Source of the DNA: Sphingomonas sp. Leaf343
GTDB taxonomy: Bacteria; Pseudomonadota; Alphaproteobacteria; Sphingomonadales; Sphingomonadaceae
Assembly: GCF_001423765.1 (NCBI RefSeq)
Contig: NZ_LMPG01000011.1
Span: forward strand, 124,001 to 188,000
Direction: 5' to 3'
Length of the DNA: 64,000 nt
Position 1 is the stretch's first letter. The number at the start of each line of letters is the position of its first letter. Made by a program: the position numbers and the translations under genes. The notes under the pieces are model-generated. The model searched no databases. It was not told the origin of the DNA and was given only the letters and a program-made list of their open reading frames with translations. Positions 26,248 to 34,859 of this stretch are shown piece by piece.

Positions 26248-27012
26248 ATGCCTGAAATGGACAGAGCCTGGAACAGCGTCCGCGACAAGTTGCCGGAGTT
26301 CATCAACCTGGCGCGCAAGTTCAGCGCGACAGATATCGTGCCGACCGCACAAGCCCTTATTCTTTCCGAACTTAGCCCGACATCCAGTGGCTGGTGCTTC
26401 GGTCTGTCGATGGCCTATGTCATCGGCATGGCAAAAGGGGAAACCCCGGCCTCGATCATCGCCAACGGCTATCAGGCGGCGGGACTCGCCAACGGACAGG
26501 CATCCCGGGTCGCGGTGAACGCACCGCCCGGCCTGAGCGATCTCGCCCAGCAGGCGCGCATTGGCCAATGGACCGGCAACGTCAAAAACTATCAAAGTCA
26601 CCAGCATGCCGAATATCAGGTGTCGGACGATGTCGGCCCCGCGGGCCTCGTCACGACCCAATGGAACACCGAATATTCCGACGTCTTCCGCCGATTCGCG
26701 AAAGTCGCGAGGGGGCTGGTCGACATCGGCAATGGCTATGCGCTGGTCAATTCGCCCAACCACTCGATGGCGGCGGCGATCGGCCGGACGTTCAGCTTCT
26801 ACGATCCCAATTTCGGGTCGGTGACCTTCGCGACGGCGCAGCAGTTCCAGGATTTCTTCACCGCCTGGTTCGACCGCGATTTCATCCAGAAGGCGTACAA
26901 GGGCACCGCCGGCGGTGCGAAGAACGGGCCGCCGGCCCGGTCGCTGGTGATAAAGCTCTGTGTCTTCCAGCCGCAGCGGCAGCGTTCCGGGGCCATGTCT
27001 GGTGGGCGCTGA
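26248..27012 (+). CDS. YopT-like (C58) cysteine protease candidate
   Basis: Protein of 254 residues starting MPEMDRAWNS, with GGAGGGGG at the right distance upstream. A papain-like triad with YopT/AvrPphB spacing is visible: Cys50 in SSGWCFGLSMAY, His172 in NSPNHSMAAAI and Asp186 in FYDPNFGSV, i.e. 122 and 14 residues apart (119 and 16 in YopT). The FYDPNFG followed by a phenylalanine-rich QQFQDFF mirrors the family's catalytic-Asp region. There is no signal peptide and no membrane segment. C58 enzymes are effectors delivered by type III secretion, or domains of large toxins; here no secretion system or chaperone gene is nearby. The last 25 residues look unconserved and the stop lies inside the antisense strand of tRNA-Val. 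Confidence 0.7.
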   Translation: MPEMDRAWNSVRDKLPEFINLARKFSATDIVPTAQALILSELSPTSSGWCFGLSMAYVIGMAKGETPASIIANGYQAAGLANGQASRVAVNAPPGLSDLAQQARIGQWTGNVKNYQSHQHAEYQVSDDVGPAGLVTTQWNTEYSDVFRRFAKVARGLVDIGNGYALVNSPNHSMAAAIGRTFSFYDPNFGSVTFATAQQFQDFFTAWFDRDFIQKAYKGTAGGAKNGPPARSLVIKLCVFQPQRQRSGAMSGGR

Positions 27013-27075
27013 CGGGCTCGAACCGCCGACCCTCTCGGTGTAAACGAGATGCTCTACCAACTGAGCTAAGCGCCC
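27000..27075 (-). tRNA. tRNA-Val (UAC)
   Basis: A full cloverleaf is read on the minus strand: acceptor GGGCGCT pairing with AGCGCCC, D-arm GCTCAGTTGGTAGAGC, anticodon stem TCTCG/CGAGA with loop TTTACAC (anticodon TAC), T-arm GGCGG-TTCGAGC-CCGTC, discriminator A and encoded CCA at 27000-27002. The 3' end lies against the convergent C58-like protease gene and overlaps its stop. Confidence 0.97.
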
Positions 27076-27101
27076 CCGGCATGTCCGGGTGGACCAGTCT
27101 C

Positions 27102-28133
27102 CTATGCGATCGGCAGGCCGGCACGCCGGACCGCCGCCACATAGGCGTGCATCCCCTGCCGCGCTTTTTCGGACAATGCAACAAAGGCGCGGCGGCGGTC
27201 GCTCGGATCGGGCTGGCGGATCATCAGGCCGACATCGGTCAGCTTCCCGATCCAGCGCAGCGCCGTCGTCGGTGCCACCGCCGATGCGATGCACAGGCTC
27301 GACACCGACACGCGCTCCCCCTCCAGATGCGCGGCGTACAGGTCCAGCACCATGTCCCACGCCGGGTCCTCGAACAGCCCCTTGCCCAGGAACCCGTCGC
27401 GCAGCCGCCGCGCCCGGATCGTCTGCCGGACCAGTGCGGCATTGTCCGCCCGGTCGGCATGGCGCGCCTCCGCATCATCGGGCGCGATCGCGAAACGGCT
27501 GCGCCGGTCGGACACCTCGATGATCGAGTCGCGCGCGGCCGGCCGCCGGTCCACCCGATCGTGCCCCGAACCATAGGCGCTGCCCTCGCGCGTCAGTCGC
27601 GCCAGCAGGTCCGCGATCCGCGCCACCTCCTCGTTCAGGCGCGCGAGCGGCGATTCCTCGCCCTCGCGCACATGATCGCGCAGCACCGGGTCGCCCAGCC
27701 TTCCCGCCGCCGCCGCGACCGCCGCCAGCCGGTCGAACGCATCCGCCTCCACCAGCAGCGCCTGGTCGCGGGTCAGCAACTGCGCCGCAACCAGATCGAT
27801 CTGCGCGGTGTCCAGCGCCACCACCACCGGCAGGCCCAGCGCCATCGCCACCGCGTCGATCCGCGGCAATGCGCCCAGCAGGATCGCCTCCGCCACGCCT
27901 TCGGCTTCGACCAGCAGCATCGGGCGGCCGGCATGACGGCCCAGCTCCAGCGGCAGGCTGGCCCAGTCGATCCGCGCCAGCAGCCGCCCGCCCAATCGCG
28001 CCACCGCCGCCTCGTACCCGCGATCGACCTCCCCGATCGTCAGCGCGGTGAACTTGGGCGGCGGCCCGCCCCACTCGCCGGTCCACTCGCCGGTCTGGTC
28101 GCTGGCCCGGCTCCGGGCCAGATCCTCTCCCAC
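27102..28133 (-). CDS. Winged-helix (MarR-type) regulator with long N-terminal region
   Basis: Protein of 343 residues from a GTG start. The C-terminal 100 residues form a winged helix of MarR type: LFEDPAWDMVLDLYAAHLEG, VSSLCIASAVAPTTALRWIG (recognition helix) and LMIRQPDPSDRRRAFVALSE (wing). The N-terminal 200 residues resemble a degenerate receiver-like alpha/beta domain (LLVEAEGVAEAILLGA, VVVALDTAQIDLVAAQLL) without a clear phospho-Asp. Proteins of this shape occur widely in sphingomonads; the target genes are unknown. Its start is three bases from the pntB stop, and both genes lie on one strand. Confidence 0.8.
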   Translation of the reverse strand: MGEDLARSRASDQTGEWTGEWGGPPPKFTALTIGEVDRGYEAAVARLGGRLLARIDWASLPLELGRHAGRPMLLVEAEGVAEAILLGALPRIDAVAMALGLPVVVALDTAQIDLVAAQLLTRDQALLVEADAFDRLAAVAAAAGRLGDPVLRDHVREGEESPLARLNEEVARIADLLARLTREGSAYGSGHDRVDRRPAARDSIIEVSDRRSRFAIAPDDAEARHADRADNAALVRQTIRARRLRDGFLGKGLFEDPAWDMVLDLYAAHLEGERVSVSSLCIASAVAPTTALRWIGKLTDVGLMIRQPDPSDRRRAFVALSEKARQGMHAYVAAVRRAGLPIA

Positions 28134-28135
28134 GG

Positions 28136-29569
28136 TCAGCCGATCGCCTTGACGATCTCTTCGACCATCTTCTTCGCGTCGGCCAGCAGCATCATCGTAT
28201 TGTCCATATAGAACACGTCGTTGTCGACACCGGCATAGCCGACCCCGCCCATGCTGCGCTTGATGAACAGCACCGTCTTCGCCTTTTCCACGTCCAGCAC
28301 CGGCATGCCGTAGATCGGCGACGTCCTGTCGGTCTTGGCGGCGGGATTGGTCACGTCGTTGGCACCGATCACGAACGCCACGTCGGTCTGCGCGAATTCG
28401 GAGTTGATGTCCTCCAGCTCGAACACCTCGTCATACGGCACGTTCGCCTCCGCCAGCAGCACGTTCATGTGCCCCGGCATCCGCCCCGCGACCGGATGGA
28501 TCGCGTATTTCACGCGCACCCCGTGCTCCTTCAGCTTGTCGCCCATTTCGCGCAGCACGTGCTGCGCCTGCGCCACCGCCATGCCGTATCCGGGGACGAT
28601 GATGACCTGCTCGGCCTGCTGCATCAGGAACGCCGCGTCCTCCGCGGATCCGCGCTTCCACGGGCGGTCGACCTTGTCGCCGCCGCCGCTCGTGTCCGCC
28701 ACCGCGCCGAAGCCCCCGGCGATCACGCTGATGAAGCTGCGGTTCATCGCCCGGCACATGATATAGCTCAGGATCGCGCCGGACGATCCGACCAGCGCCC
28801 CGGTGATGATCATCGCCGTATTGCCCAGCGTGAACCCCATCGCCGCCGCCGCCCAGCCCGAATAGCTGTTCAGCATCGACACCACGACGGGCATGTCCGC
28901 GCCGCCGATCGGGATGATGAGCAGGAACCCGATCGCGAACGACAGCAGCGTCACGGTCCAGAACACCCACGGCGCCTGATCCTGCGTGAAATACATGACG
29001 AGCCCGACGATCGACCCCAGCACGCCCAGATTGAGCATGTGCCGCCCGGGCAACAGGATCGGCTTGCCGCCCATGTTGCCGTTCAGCTTCAGGAACGCGA
29101 TGATCGACCCCGAAAACGTGATCGCACCGATCGCCACGCCCAGCCCCAGCTCGATGCGGCTGGCGGGGTGGATGACGGCGAACGGCTGGCCGATCATCGG
29201 CACCACCAGTTCGGCGATCCCGAACGCGGTCGGGTTCAGATACGCCGCCACGCCGACCAGCACCGCCGCCAGCCCGACCAGCGAGTGGAACGCCGCGACC
29301 AGTTGCGGCATCGCCGTCATCGCGATCCGCCGCGCGATGACGAAGCCGATCCCGCCGCCGACAGCGATCGCGGCGAGAATTTCCGGCAGGCTCGCGATCT
29401 CGTGCGTCACCAGCGTCGTGACGACGGCGATGCCCATGCCGATCATGCCCAGCCGGTTGCCCCGCTGGCTGGTCGCCGGGCTCGACAATCCCCTGAGCGC
29501 GAGGATGAAGCACACCCCCGCCGCCAGATAGGCGAGCGCCACCCACGGATTTACGGCGACTTCATGCAC
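28136..29569 (-). CDS. pntB: NAD(P) transhydrogenase beta subunit
   Basis: Protein of 477 residues, GTG start. The first 270 residues carry about nine transmembrane helices (LAAVLVGVAAYL, IGFLLIIPIGGADMPVVVSM), the rest is the NADP(H)-binding dIII domain with VPGYGMAVAQAQH and FVIGANDVTNPAAK. It forms the proton channel and NADP site of the pyridine nucleotide transhydrogenase that makes NADPH from NADH using the proton gradient. It belongs to the operon with pntAa and pntAb. Confidence 0.97.
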   Translation of the reverse strand: MHEVAVNPWVALAYLAAGVCFILALRGLSSPATSQRGNRLGMIGMGIAVVTTLVTHEIASLPEILAAIAVGGGIGFVIARRIAMTAMPQLVAAFHSLVGLAAVLVGVAAYLNPTAFGIAELVVPMIGQPFAVIHPASRIELGLGVAIGAITFSGSIIAFLKLNGNMGGKPILLPGRHMLNLGVLGSIVGLVMYFTQDQAPWVFWTVTLLSFAIGFLLIIPIGGADMPVVVSMLNSYSGWAAAAMGFTLGNTAMIITGALVGSSGAILSYIMCRAMNRSFISVIAGGFGAVADTSGGGDKVDRPWKRGSAEDAAFLMQQAEQVIIVPGYGMAVAQAQHVLREMGDKLKEHGVRVKYAIHPVAGRMPGHMNVLLAEANVPYDEVFELEDINSEFAQTDVAFVIGANDVTNPAAKTDRTSPIYGMPVLDVEKAKTVLFIKRSMGGVGYAGVDNDVFYMDNTMMLLADAKKMVEEIVKAIG

Positions 29570-29590
29570 GGCGGCCCCCTTTCGCCCCCG

Positions 29591-29881
29591 TCACGCGGAC
29601 GGACGCTCTTTTTTCTTGTACATCGCCAGCATCCGCGCGGTGACCGCGAAGCCGCCGAAGATATTGACGCTCGCCAGCACCACCGCCCCCAGCCCCAGCC
29701 ACTTCGCCACCGGCGACCCGGCCGCCGCCGACGCGACCAGCGCGCCGACGATGATGACGGACGAGATGGCATTGGTCACCGCCATCAACGGCGTGTGCAA
29801 CGCCGGCGTCACCGACCACACGACGTAATAGCCGACGAAACACGCCATGACGAAGATCGACAGGATCGCGATGAAGGTCAT
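29591..29881 (-). CDS. pntAb: NAD(P) transhydrogenase subunit alpha part 2
   Basis: Protein of 96 residues with three to four transmembrane segments (FIAILSIFVMACFVGYYVV, ISSVIIVGALVASA, LGAVVLASVNIFGGFAV) and the end MLAMYKKKERPSA. It is the membrane part of the split alpha subunit of transhydrogenase and pairs with the soluble PntAa encoded upstream. The gene lies 21 bases before pntB but is separated from pntAa by the hicAB pair. Confidence 0.95.
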   Translation of the reverse strand: MTFIAILSIFVMACFVGYYVVWSVTPALHTPLMAVTNAISSVIIVGALVASAAAGSPVAKWLGLGAVVLASVNIFGGFAVTARMLAMYKKKERPSA

Positions 29882-29930
29882 GCGTTCGCTCCCTTTCCGG
29901 CAGACCGATCAGCGCCGTCGCGACCGATGT

Positions 29931-30146
29931 TCATGCCGCCATACGACGCGGCGACGGGACCGGACGCCCCATTTCCTGCGCTGCCTCGATCCAGCATCCG
30001 ATCGCATCGTACGCGTTGTCGAGCGCTTCCTGGGGTGTATCCCCGTCCGATCGACAACCCGGCAGTTCGGGAACGTACGCCATGAACCCACCGCCATCGC
30101 TGTCCGACAGCGGCATGATGTCGACCTCGTAATCCTGTGGCTTCAT
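29931..30146 (-). CDS. hicB: HicB-family antitoxin
   Basis: Protein of 71 residues: MKPQDYEVDIMPLSDSDGGGF, YVPELPGCRSDGDTPQEALD and AIGCWIEAA are the pseudo-RNase H fold of HicB antitoxins. The C-terminal DNA-binding helix-turn-helix or RHH segment of longer HicB proteins is missing, as in the short form. Its ATG overlaps the end of hicA (ATGA-type overlap), so the antitoxin follows the toxin in the usual hicAB order. It lies 49 bases before pntAb. Confidence 0.9.
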   Translation of the reverse strand: MKPQDYEVDIMPLSDSDGGGFMAYVPELPGCRSDGDTPQEALDNAYDAIGCWIEAAQEMGRPVPSPRRMAA

Positions 30147-30391
30147 GTCTCGCTCTCCCGCACCGCATCGATGAACCGGACCAGCGCGCGGATATAGATC
30201 GGCTTGATCGGCCGGTGCGCGGGGATGGTCAGGATCTCGGCCATGCCTTGATGCTTCACCTTGTAATGTGATCCCTTGCGCGGAGGCGTGCAAGCCACAC
30301 CCGATGCGGCGCAGACCGTAGCGACATCATCGATCCGCCAGTCGCGCGGGTTGGACCGCATCGCATCCAGCAACCTGTCCGGTCGGCTCAT
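30143..30391 (-). CDS. hicA: HicA-family mRNA interferase toxin
   Basis: Protein of 82 residues with the double-stranded RNA-binding-like HicA fold; the catalytic His is His42 in RKGSHYKVKHQG, followed by TIPAHRPIKPIYIRALVRFI. It cleaves mRNA in other systems and is neutralised by HicB. The start is nine bases after the pntAa stop. It is longer than the standard 60-residue HicA, with a distinct N-terminal extension (SRPDRLLDAMRSNPRDWRID) that is common in the YcfA/HicA-2 group. Confidence 0.9.
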   Translation of the reverse strand: MSRPDRLLDAMRSNPRDWRIDDVATVCAASGVACTPPRKGSHYKVKHQGMAEILTIPAHRPIKPIYIRALVRFIDAVRESET

Positions 30392-30400
30392 ACGCGCGCG

Positions 30401-31528
30401 TCATGCCACATCCGTCAGTCTCGCATGCACCACCGCGCCGCCCTGCGTCAGGCGGATCGCGTCGCCGATCTCCGCGTCCAGCACCGGCCGCCCGGCCTCC
30501 TTGTCCCAGAAGGCGGACAGGAAATTGTACAGGTTGCGACTGAACAGCGCCGATGCGTCCGCCGCCAGCCGGCTCGGCACGTTGCGGTGGCCGACGATCC
30601 TGACGCCGTGGCGCACCACGACCTCGCCCGGCCGCGATCCCTCGACATTGCCGCCCTGCTCCACCGCCAGGTCGACGATCACGCTGCCCGGCCGCATCGT
30701 CGCGACCTGCGCGTCGGTAATCAGGCGCGGCGCGGCGCGGCCGGGGATCAGCGCGGTGGTGATGACGATGTCCTGCTTCGCGATATGGCCGGACACCAGT
30801 TCGGCCTGCGCGGCCTGATATTCCGGGCTCATCTCGCCGGCGTAACCGCCCGCGCCCTCGCCCTCGATGCCGGCGACCTTCTCGACGAAGATCGGCTTGG
30901 CGCCCAGCGACTGGATCTGCTCCTTCGTGGCCGAACGGACGTCGGTCGCCGACACCTGCGCACCCAGCCGCCGCGCGGTCGCGATCGCCTGAAGCCCCGC
31001 GACGCCGACCCCCATCACGAAGCATTTCGCCGCGCTGACCGTGCCCGCCGCGGTCATCATCATCGGAAATGCGCGGCCATATTCCGCCGCCGCGTCCAGC
31101 ACCGCCTTGTACCCCGACAGGTTCGACTGCGACGACAATATGTCCATCGACTGCGCACGGGTGATGCGCGGCATCCACTCCATCGCCAGCGCTTCCAGCC
31201 CGGCCGCGGCATAGCCGTCGATCCGCGCGCGCTCCGCCACGGGGTTCAGCGCCGCGACCAGCCACGCGCCCGCCGCGGTCCCGGCCAGCGTCGACGCGTC
31301 CGGCCCCTGCACGCCCAGCACGATGTCCGCCCCCGCCAGCGTCGCCGCGCGATCGCCGATGCTCGCGCCCGCCTCGGCATAGGCGGCGTCGCCATATCCG
31401 GCGGCATCGCCGGCGCCGGCCTCGACCGCCACGGTCGCGCCCAGCGCGGCGAACTTCTTCGCGGTTTCGGGCGTCGCGGCGACGCGCTTTTCGCCGTCCG
31501 CAGTTTCGAGGAGGACGGCGATCTTCAT
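30401..31528 (-). CDS. pntAa: NAD(P) transhydrogenase subunit alpha part 1
   Basis: Protein of 375 residues, soluble NAD(H)-binding dI domain: ETADGEKRVAATPETAK at the N-terminus, DILSSQSNLSGYKAV, Rossmann motif VMGVGVAGLQAIATARRLGA, and ATMRPGSVIVDLAVEQGGN. It feeds hydride from NADH to PntB. It starts eight bases after the cytochrome oxidase subunit IV microgene, and hicAB follows nine bases beyond its stop. Confidence 0.97.
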   Translation of the reverse strand: MKIAVLLETADGEKRVAATPETAKKFAALGATVAVEAGAGDAAGYGDAAYAEAGASIGDRAATLAGADIVLGVQGPDASTLAGTAAGAWLVAALNPVAERARIDGYAAAGLEALAMEWMPRITRAQSMDILSSQSNLSGYKAVLDAAAEYGRAFPMMMTAAGTVSAAKCFVMGVGVAGLQAIATARRLGAQVSATDVRSATKEQIQSLGAKPIFVEKVAGIEGEGAGGYAGEMSPEYQAAQAELVSGHIAKQDIVITTALIPGRAAPRLITDAQVATMRPGSVIVDLAVEQGGNVEGSRPGEVVVRHGVRIVGHRNVPSRLAADASALFSRNLYNFLSAFWDKEAGRPVLDAEIGDAIRLTQGGAVVHARLTDVA

Positions 31529-31535
31529 GATTCGA

Positions 31536-31661
31536 TCAGGCCGCGATCAGCCAGATGACGATCCCGACAACGATCGCGACGCCGACGGAACCCCACTTCA
31601 TCATGCCGATCATCCGGTCGTAACTGGCGACATGTGCCTTCAAGTCGGTGTTCCCGGCCAT
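31536..31661 (-). CDS. aa3-type cytochrome c oxidase subunit IV microprotein
   Basis: A 41-residue gene: MAGNTDLKAHVASYDRMIGM, then a single transmembrane helix (VGVAIVVGIVIWLIAA) running to the end. This is the small bacterial subunit IV found in alphaproteobacterial aa3 oxidases and also commonly upstream of pntAa in this group. It is the first gene of the pnt transcript here. Confidence 0.85.
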   Translation of the reverse strand: MAGNTDLKAHVASYDRMIGMMKWGSVGVAIVVGIVIWLIAA

Positions 31662-31827
31662 AATTTCCTCTATCCCAGTTCCGAAAGGATGTTTGCTGCC
31701 CCGACACTAACCAGCCGATCCCTTACCCTCAAGCCCAACATTGCACGCCCGCATCGTCATCCGGACTTAAGCCGCCCTTTACCGGTGCCGCCTTATGCCC
31801 CGTCCCGAACGGGGACGGACGACACGC

Positions 31828-33243
31828 ATGACGCGAAACGGGCAGCGATTGCTTCTCCTGATTGACGACGAACCGGCCCAGCGCCGGCTCGTGTCGGCCC
31901 TGGCCGCACGCGCGGGCTGGCGCTCGATCTTCGCCAGCGATGCGGAGATGGCGATCGCCACGCTCGGCACGCAGGACGGGATGCAGCTCGATGCGATCCT
32001 GATGGACCATTGGGGCACCGATGCGGATGCCGACGCGCTGCTCGGCGAGTTGCGTGCGCGGCGGCCGGCACTGCCGATCCTGGTGCTGACCGCCAACGGC
32101 TCGGTCGCGCATGCGGTGGCGGCGATGCGCGCCGGCGCGACCGACTTCCTCGTCAAGCCGCTGGCACCGGAACGGCTGCTCGCCGCGCTCGATACGGCGG
32201 TCGGCGGCAAGACGGCGGGCGAGTTGCGCCCGCTGACCGAGAAGATCCCGGCGCTGCTCGCATTCGACGAGATCGTCGGCTCCGCCCCCGATTTCCGCAC
32301 CGCGCTGGCGATCGCCGCCAAGGCCGCCCGCGCCCGTGTCCCCGTCCTGCTGGAGGGCGAGAGCGGCGTCGGCAAGGAAGTCGTGGCGGAGGCGATCCAC
32401 GCCGCCTCGCCGCGCGCGAAGAAGCCGCTGGTCGCGGTCAATTGCGGTGCGATCCCGGCCAATCTCGTGGAATCGGAGCTGTTCGGCCACGAGAAGGGCG
32501 CGTTCACCGGCGCGTTCGAACGCAAGATCGGCCGTTTTCAGGAAGCGGACGGCGGCACGCTGCTGCTCGACGAGGTCGGCGAGATGCCGCTGGAGGCGCA
32601 GGTCAAGCTGCTCCGCGTGCTCCAGACCGGCGAGGTGCAACCGCTCGGCAGCCGCCACCCGCGCGAGGTGGACGTGCGCGTCATCGCCGCCACCAACCGC
32701 CGCCTGCTCGACGAGGTGGAGGCGGGCCGCTTCCGCGAAGATCTCTACTACCGCCTCAACGTCGTGCAGGTGACGATCCCGCCCCTGCGCGAACGCACCG
32801 GCGACATTCCGGCGCTCGCCCGCCATCTGCTCGCGCGGATCGCCAAACAGCCCGGTCTGCGCCCGCTCGGCATCACCGACGATGCGCTGCAACTGCTCGG
32901 CGACTACGAATGGCCGGGCAATGTCCGCCAGCTCCAGAACGCCCTCTTCCGCGCCGCCATCCTGTGCGAGGGCGATGCGCTGACCGGGGCCGATTTCCCG
33001 CAGATCGCGGCGATGGGCCGGCGCGGCACCACGATGCGGACCGCGCCGGAGGGCGGCGGCGTCACGCTGTTCCGCCCCGATGGCCATATGCGCCCGCTGG
33101 AGGATATCGAGGCGGACGTCATCCGCCTCGCGATCGGCCATTATCGCGGCCGCATGACGGAGGTCGCGCGCCGTCTCGGCATCGGCCGCTCGACGCTGTA
33201 CCGCAAGCTCGGCGAACTCGGGATCGACAACGCCGCCGCCTGA
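31828..33243 (+). CDS. Sigma-54-dependent response regulator (NtrC family)
   Basis: Protein of 471 residues starting [16 protein letters not shown]. Receiver domain (1 to about 120) with IDDEP acidic pocket, a likely phospho-Asp in AILMDHWG, and VKPLAP Lys. The AAA domain has Walker [10 protein letters not shown], the sigma-54 contact loop GAFTGA inside [16 protein letters not shown], and Walker [12 protein letters not shown] Fis-type helix-turn-helix closes it ([19 protein letters not shown]). The next gene is an M48 protease but no cognate kinase is adjacent. The promoter targets are unknown. Confidence 0.93.
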   Translation: MTRNGQRLLLLIDDEPAQRRLVSALAARAGWRSIFASDAEMAIATLGTQDGMQLDAILMDHWGTDADADALLGELRARRPALPILVLTANGSVAHAVAAMRAGATDFLVKPLAPERLLAALDTAVGGKTAGELRPLTEKIPALLAFDEIVGSAPDFRTALAIAAKAARARVPVLLEGESGVGKEVVAEAIHAASPRAKKPLVAVNCGAIPANLVESELFGHEKGAFTGAFERKIGRFQEADGGTLLLDEVGEMPLEAQVKLLRVLQTGEVQPLGSRHPREVDVRVIAATNRRLLDEVEAGRFREDLYYRLNVVQVTIPPLRERTGDIPALARHLLARIAKQPGLRPLGITDDALQLLGDYEWPGNVRQLQNALFRAAILCEGDALTGADFPQIAAMGRRGTTMRTAPEGGGVTLFRPDGHMRPLEDIEADVIRLAIGHYRGRMTEVARRLGIGRSTLYRKLGELGIDNAAA

Positions 33244-33339
33244 TCGCGCCGCCGCCTGATGGACCCGCCGCCCTATTGCCCCGCGTCGGCGGGAACCGGG
33301 ACCGGATCGGTGCTTTCTTCCGCCAAAGGGAGATTTCAT

Positions 33340-34758
33340 ATGATCCGGCCGATTGTCTGCGCGCTGTTGCTCGCCACCGTCGCGGCACCCGTCGCCGCCC
33401 AACAGACCCGCGCGATCTCCGCCTCCGACAAGCGTCAGGGGGCGCAGGCCAATCCGCAGCTCGTGACGGAGTTCGGCGGCGCGTATCGCGGCCCGCAGGC
33501 GGCCTATGTCGAACGCGTCGGCCGCCGCGTCGCGGTCCAGTCCGGCCTGTCGAACGCGACCGGCGATTTCACGATCACCATGCTCAACTCGCCGGTGGAG
33601 AACGCCTTCGCGATCCCCGGCGGCTATGTCTACGTCACGCGCCAGCTTCTCGCGCTGATGAATTCGGAGGCCGAACTCGCCTCCGTCCTCGGCCACGAGG
33701 TAGGCCACGTCGCCGCCCGCCATTCCGCCAGCCGCAACACCCGCTCGCAGATCGGCTCGATCGGGGCCGCCATCCTCGGCGCGGTCACCGGCAGCAACGC
33801 GATCGGCCAGCTCGCCGGCACCGGCGCGCAACTCTATACGCTCGGTTACGGCCGCAGTCAGGAATATCAGGCCGACGGCCTCGGCGTCCGCTACATCACC
33901 GCCGCCGGCTACGATCCCTATGCCGCCGCGTCGATGCTGACCCAGCTCGACGCGGAGACCACCCTGACCGCCCGCATCGCCGGGCGCGACGCGAAGGCCA
34001 CGCCGGGCTGGGCCTCCACCCACCCCAACGGCGCGGACCGCATCGCCCGCGCGCGCAAGCTGGCGCAGGCCACCGGCCGTCCGGCCACCGCCGACACGCA
34101 GGACACCGCCTTCCTCCGCATGCTCGACGGCCTGCCCTATGACGACGATCCGGCTCAGGGCGTGATCGACGGCCAGACCTTCCGCCACCCCGAACTGCGC
34201 GTCCGTTTCGCCGCTCCGACCGGCTATACGATCGCCAACGGCACCGATGCGGTGACGATCGCCGGCAGCGGCGGTCAGGCGACGTTCCAGGGCAGCGAAG
34301 CCTCCAGCCCGGAGGCGGCGATCACCGCCCGCTTCCGCGCGCTCGGCGGCGACGTGCCGGAGGGCGCGGTGCAGACCGGCACCGCCAACGGCCTGTCCTA
34401 TGCCTGGCGCACGATCCGCGCCGCCGCGAACAACCGCGCCGTCGACGCGACCGTCGTCGCCTATCGCTTTCCGGCCGCCGTCTACACCTTCACGCTGGTG
34501 ACCCCCGGCGGCGCGGGCATCGGCCCGTTCCAGCCGCTGCTGAACAGCGTCGCCGCGCTGACCCCGGCACAGGCCGCGGCGATCAAGGGCAAGATCGTCC
34601 GGGTCGTCCCGGTCAAGGCCGGCGACACGATCGAATCGCTGGCGGCCCGCATGGCCTTCCCCGATTACCGCCGCGAACGCTTCCTGACGCTCAACGGCCT
34701 GTCCGCCGACGACCGGCTGGTCCCCGGCCGCCTCGTCAAGCTGGTCGTGACGGGCTGA
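33340..34758 (+). CDS. M48 family metalloprotease with C-terminal LysM-like domain
   Basis: Protein of 472 residues, start chosen at MIRPIVCALLLATVAAP because of the AAAGGGAG site and the signal peptide (cleavage near APVAAQ). The zinc site is LGHEVGHVAARH and the third ligand lies in SQEYQADGLGVRY. The C-terminus resembles a LysM fold (VPVKAGDTIESLAARM, FLTLNGLSADDRLVPGRLVKLVV). It is likely a periplasmic BepA/YfgC-like quality-control protease. The upstream sigma-54 regulator is on the same strand 96 bases away. Confidence 0.92.
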   Translation: MIRPIVCALLLATVAAPVAAQQTRAISASDKRQGAQANPQLVTEFGGAYRGPQAAYVERVGRRVAVQSGLSNATGDFTITMLNSPVENAFAIPGGYVYVTRQLLALMNSEAELASVLGHEVGHVAARHSASRNTRSQIGSIGAAILGAVTGSNAIGQLAGTGAQLYTLGYGRSQEYQADGLGVRYITAAGYDPYAAASMLTQLDAETTLTARIAGRDAKATPGWASTHPNGADRIARARKLAQATGRPATADTQDTAFLRMLDGLPYDDDPAQGVIDGQTFRHPELRVRFAAPTGYTIANGTDAVTIAGSGGQATFQGSEASSPEAAITARFRALGGDVPEGAVQTGTANGLSYAWRTIRAAANNRAVDATVVAYRFPAAVYTFTLVTPGGAGIGPFQPLLNSVAALTPAQAAAIKGKIVRVVPVKAGDTIESLAARMAFPDYRRERFLTLNGLSADDRLVPGRLVKLVVTG

Positions 34759-34859
34759 TCCCGCCGACCGGCACGCTCTCCGGTTGCCTCCCCCCGGGGG
34801 AGGCTCCCATCCGCAACAACGCCGATGACGCTCCCCGTCGCGGCGGCTATGACGGGGGG

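Noticed and set aside
31729..34188. Minus-strand frame of 819 codons over the response regulator and M48 genes
   Set aside because: Antisense shadow of two clear genes; composition rich in Arg, Ala, Gly without domain.
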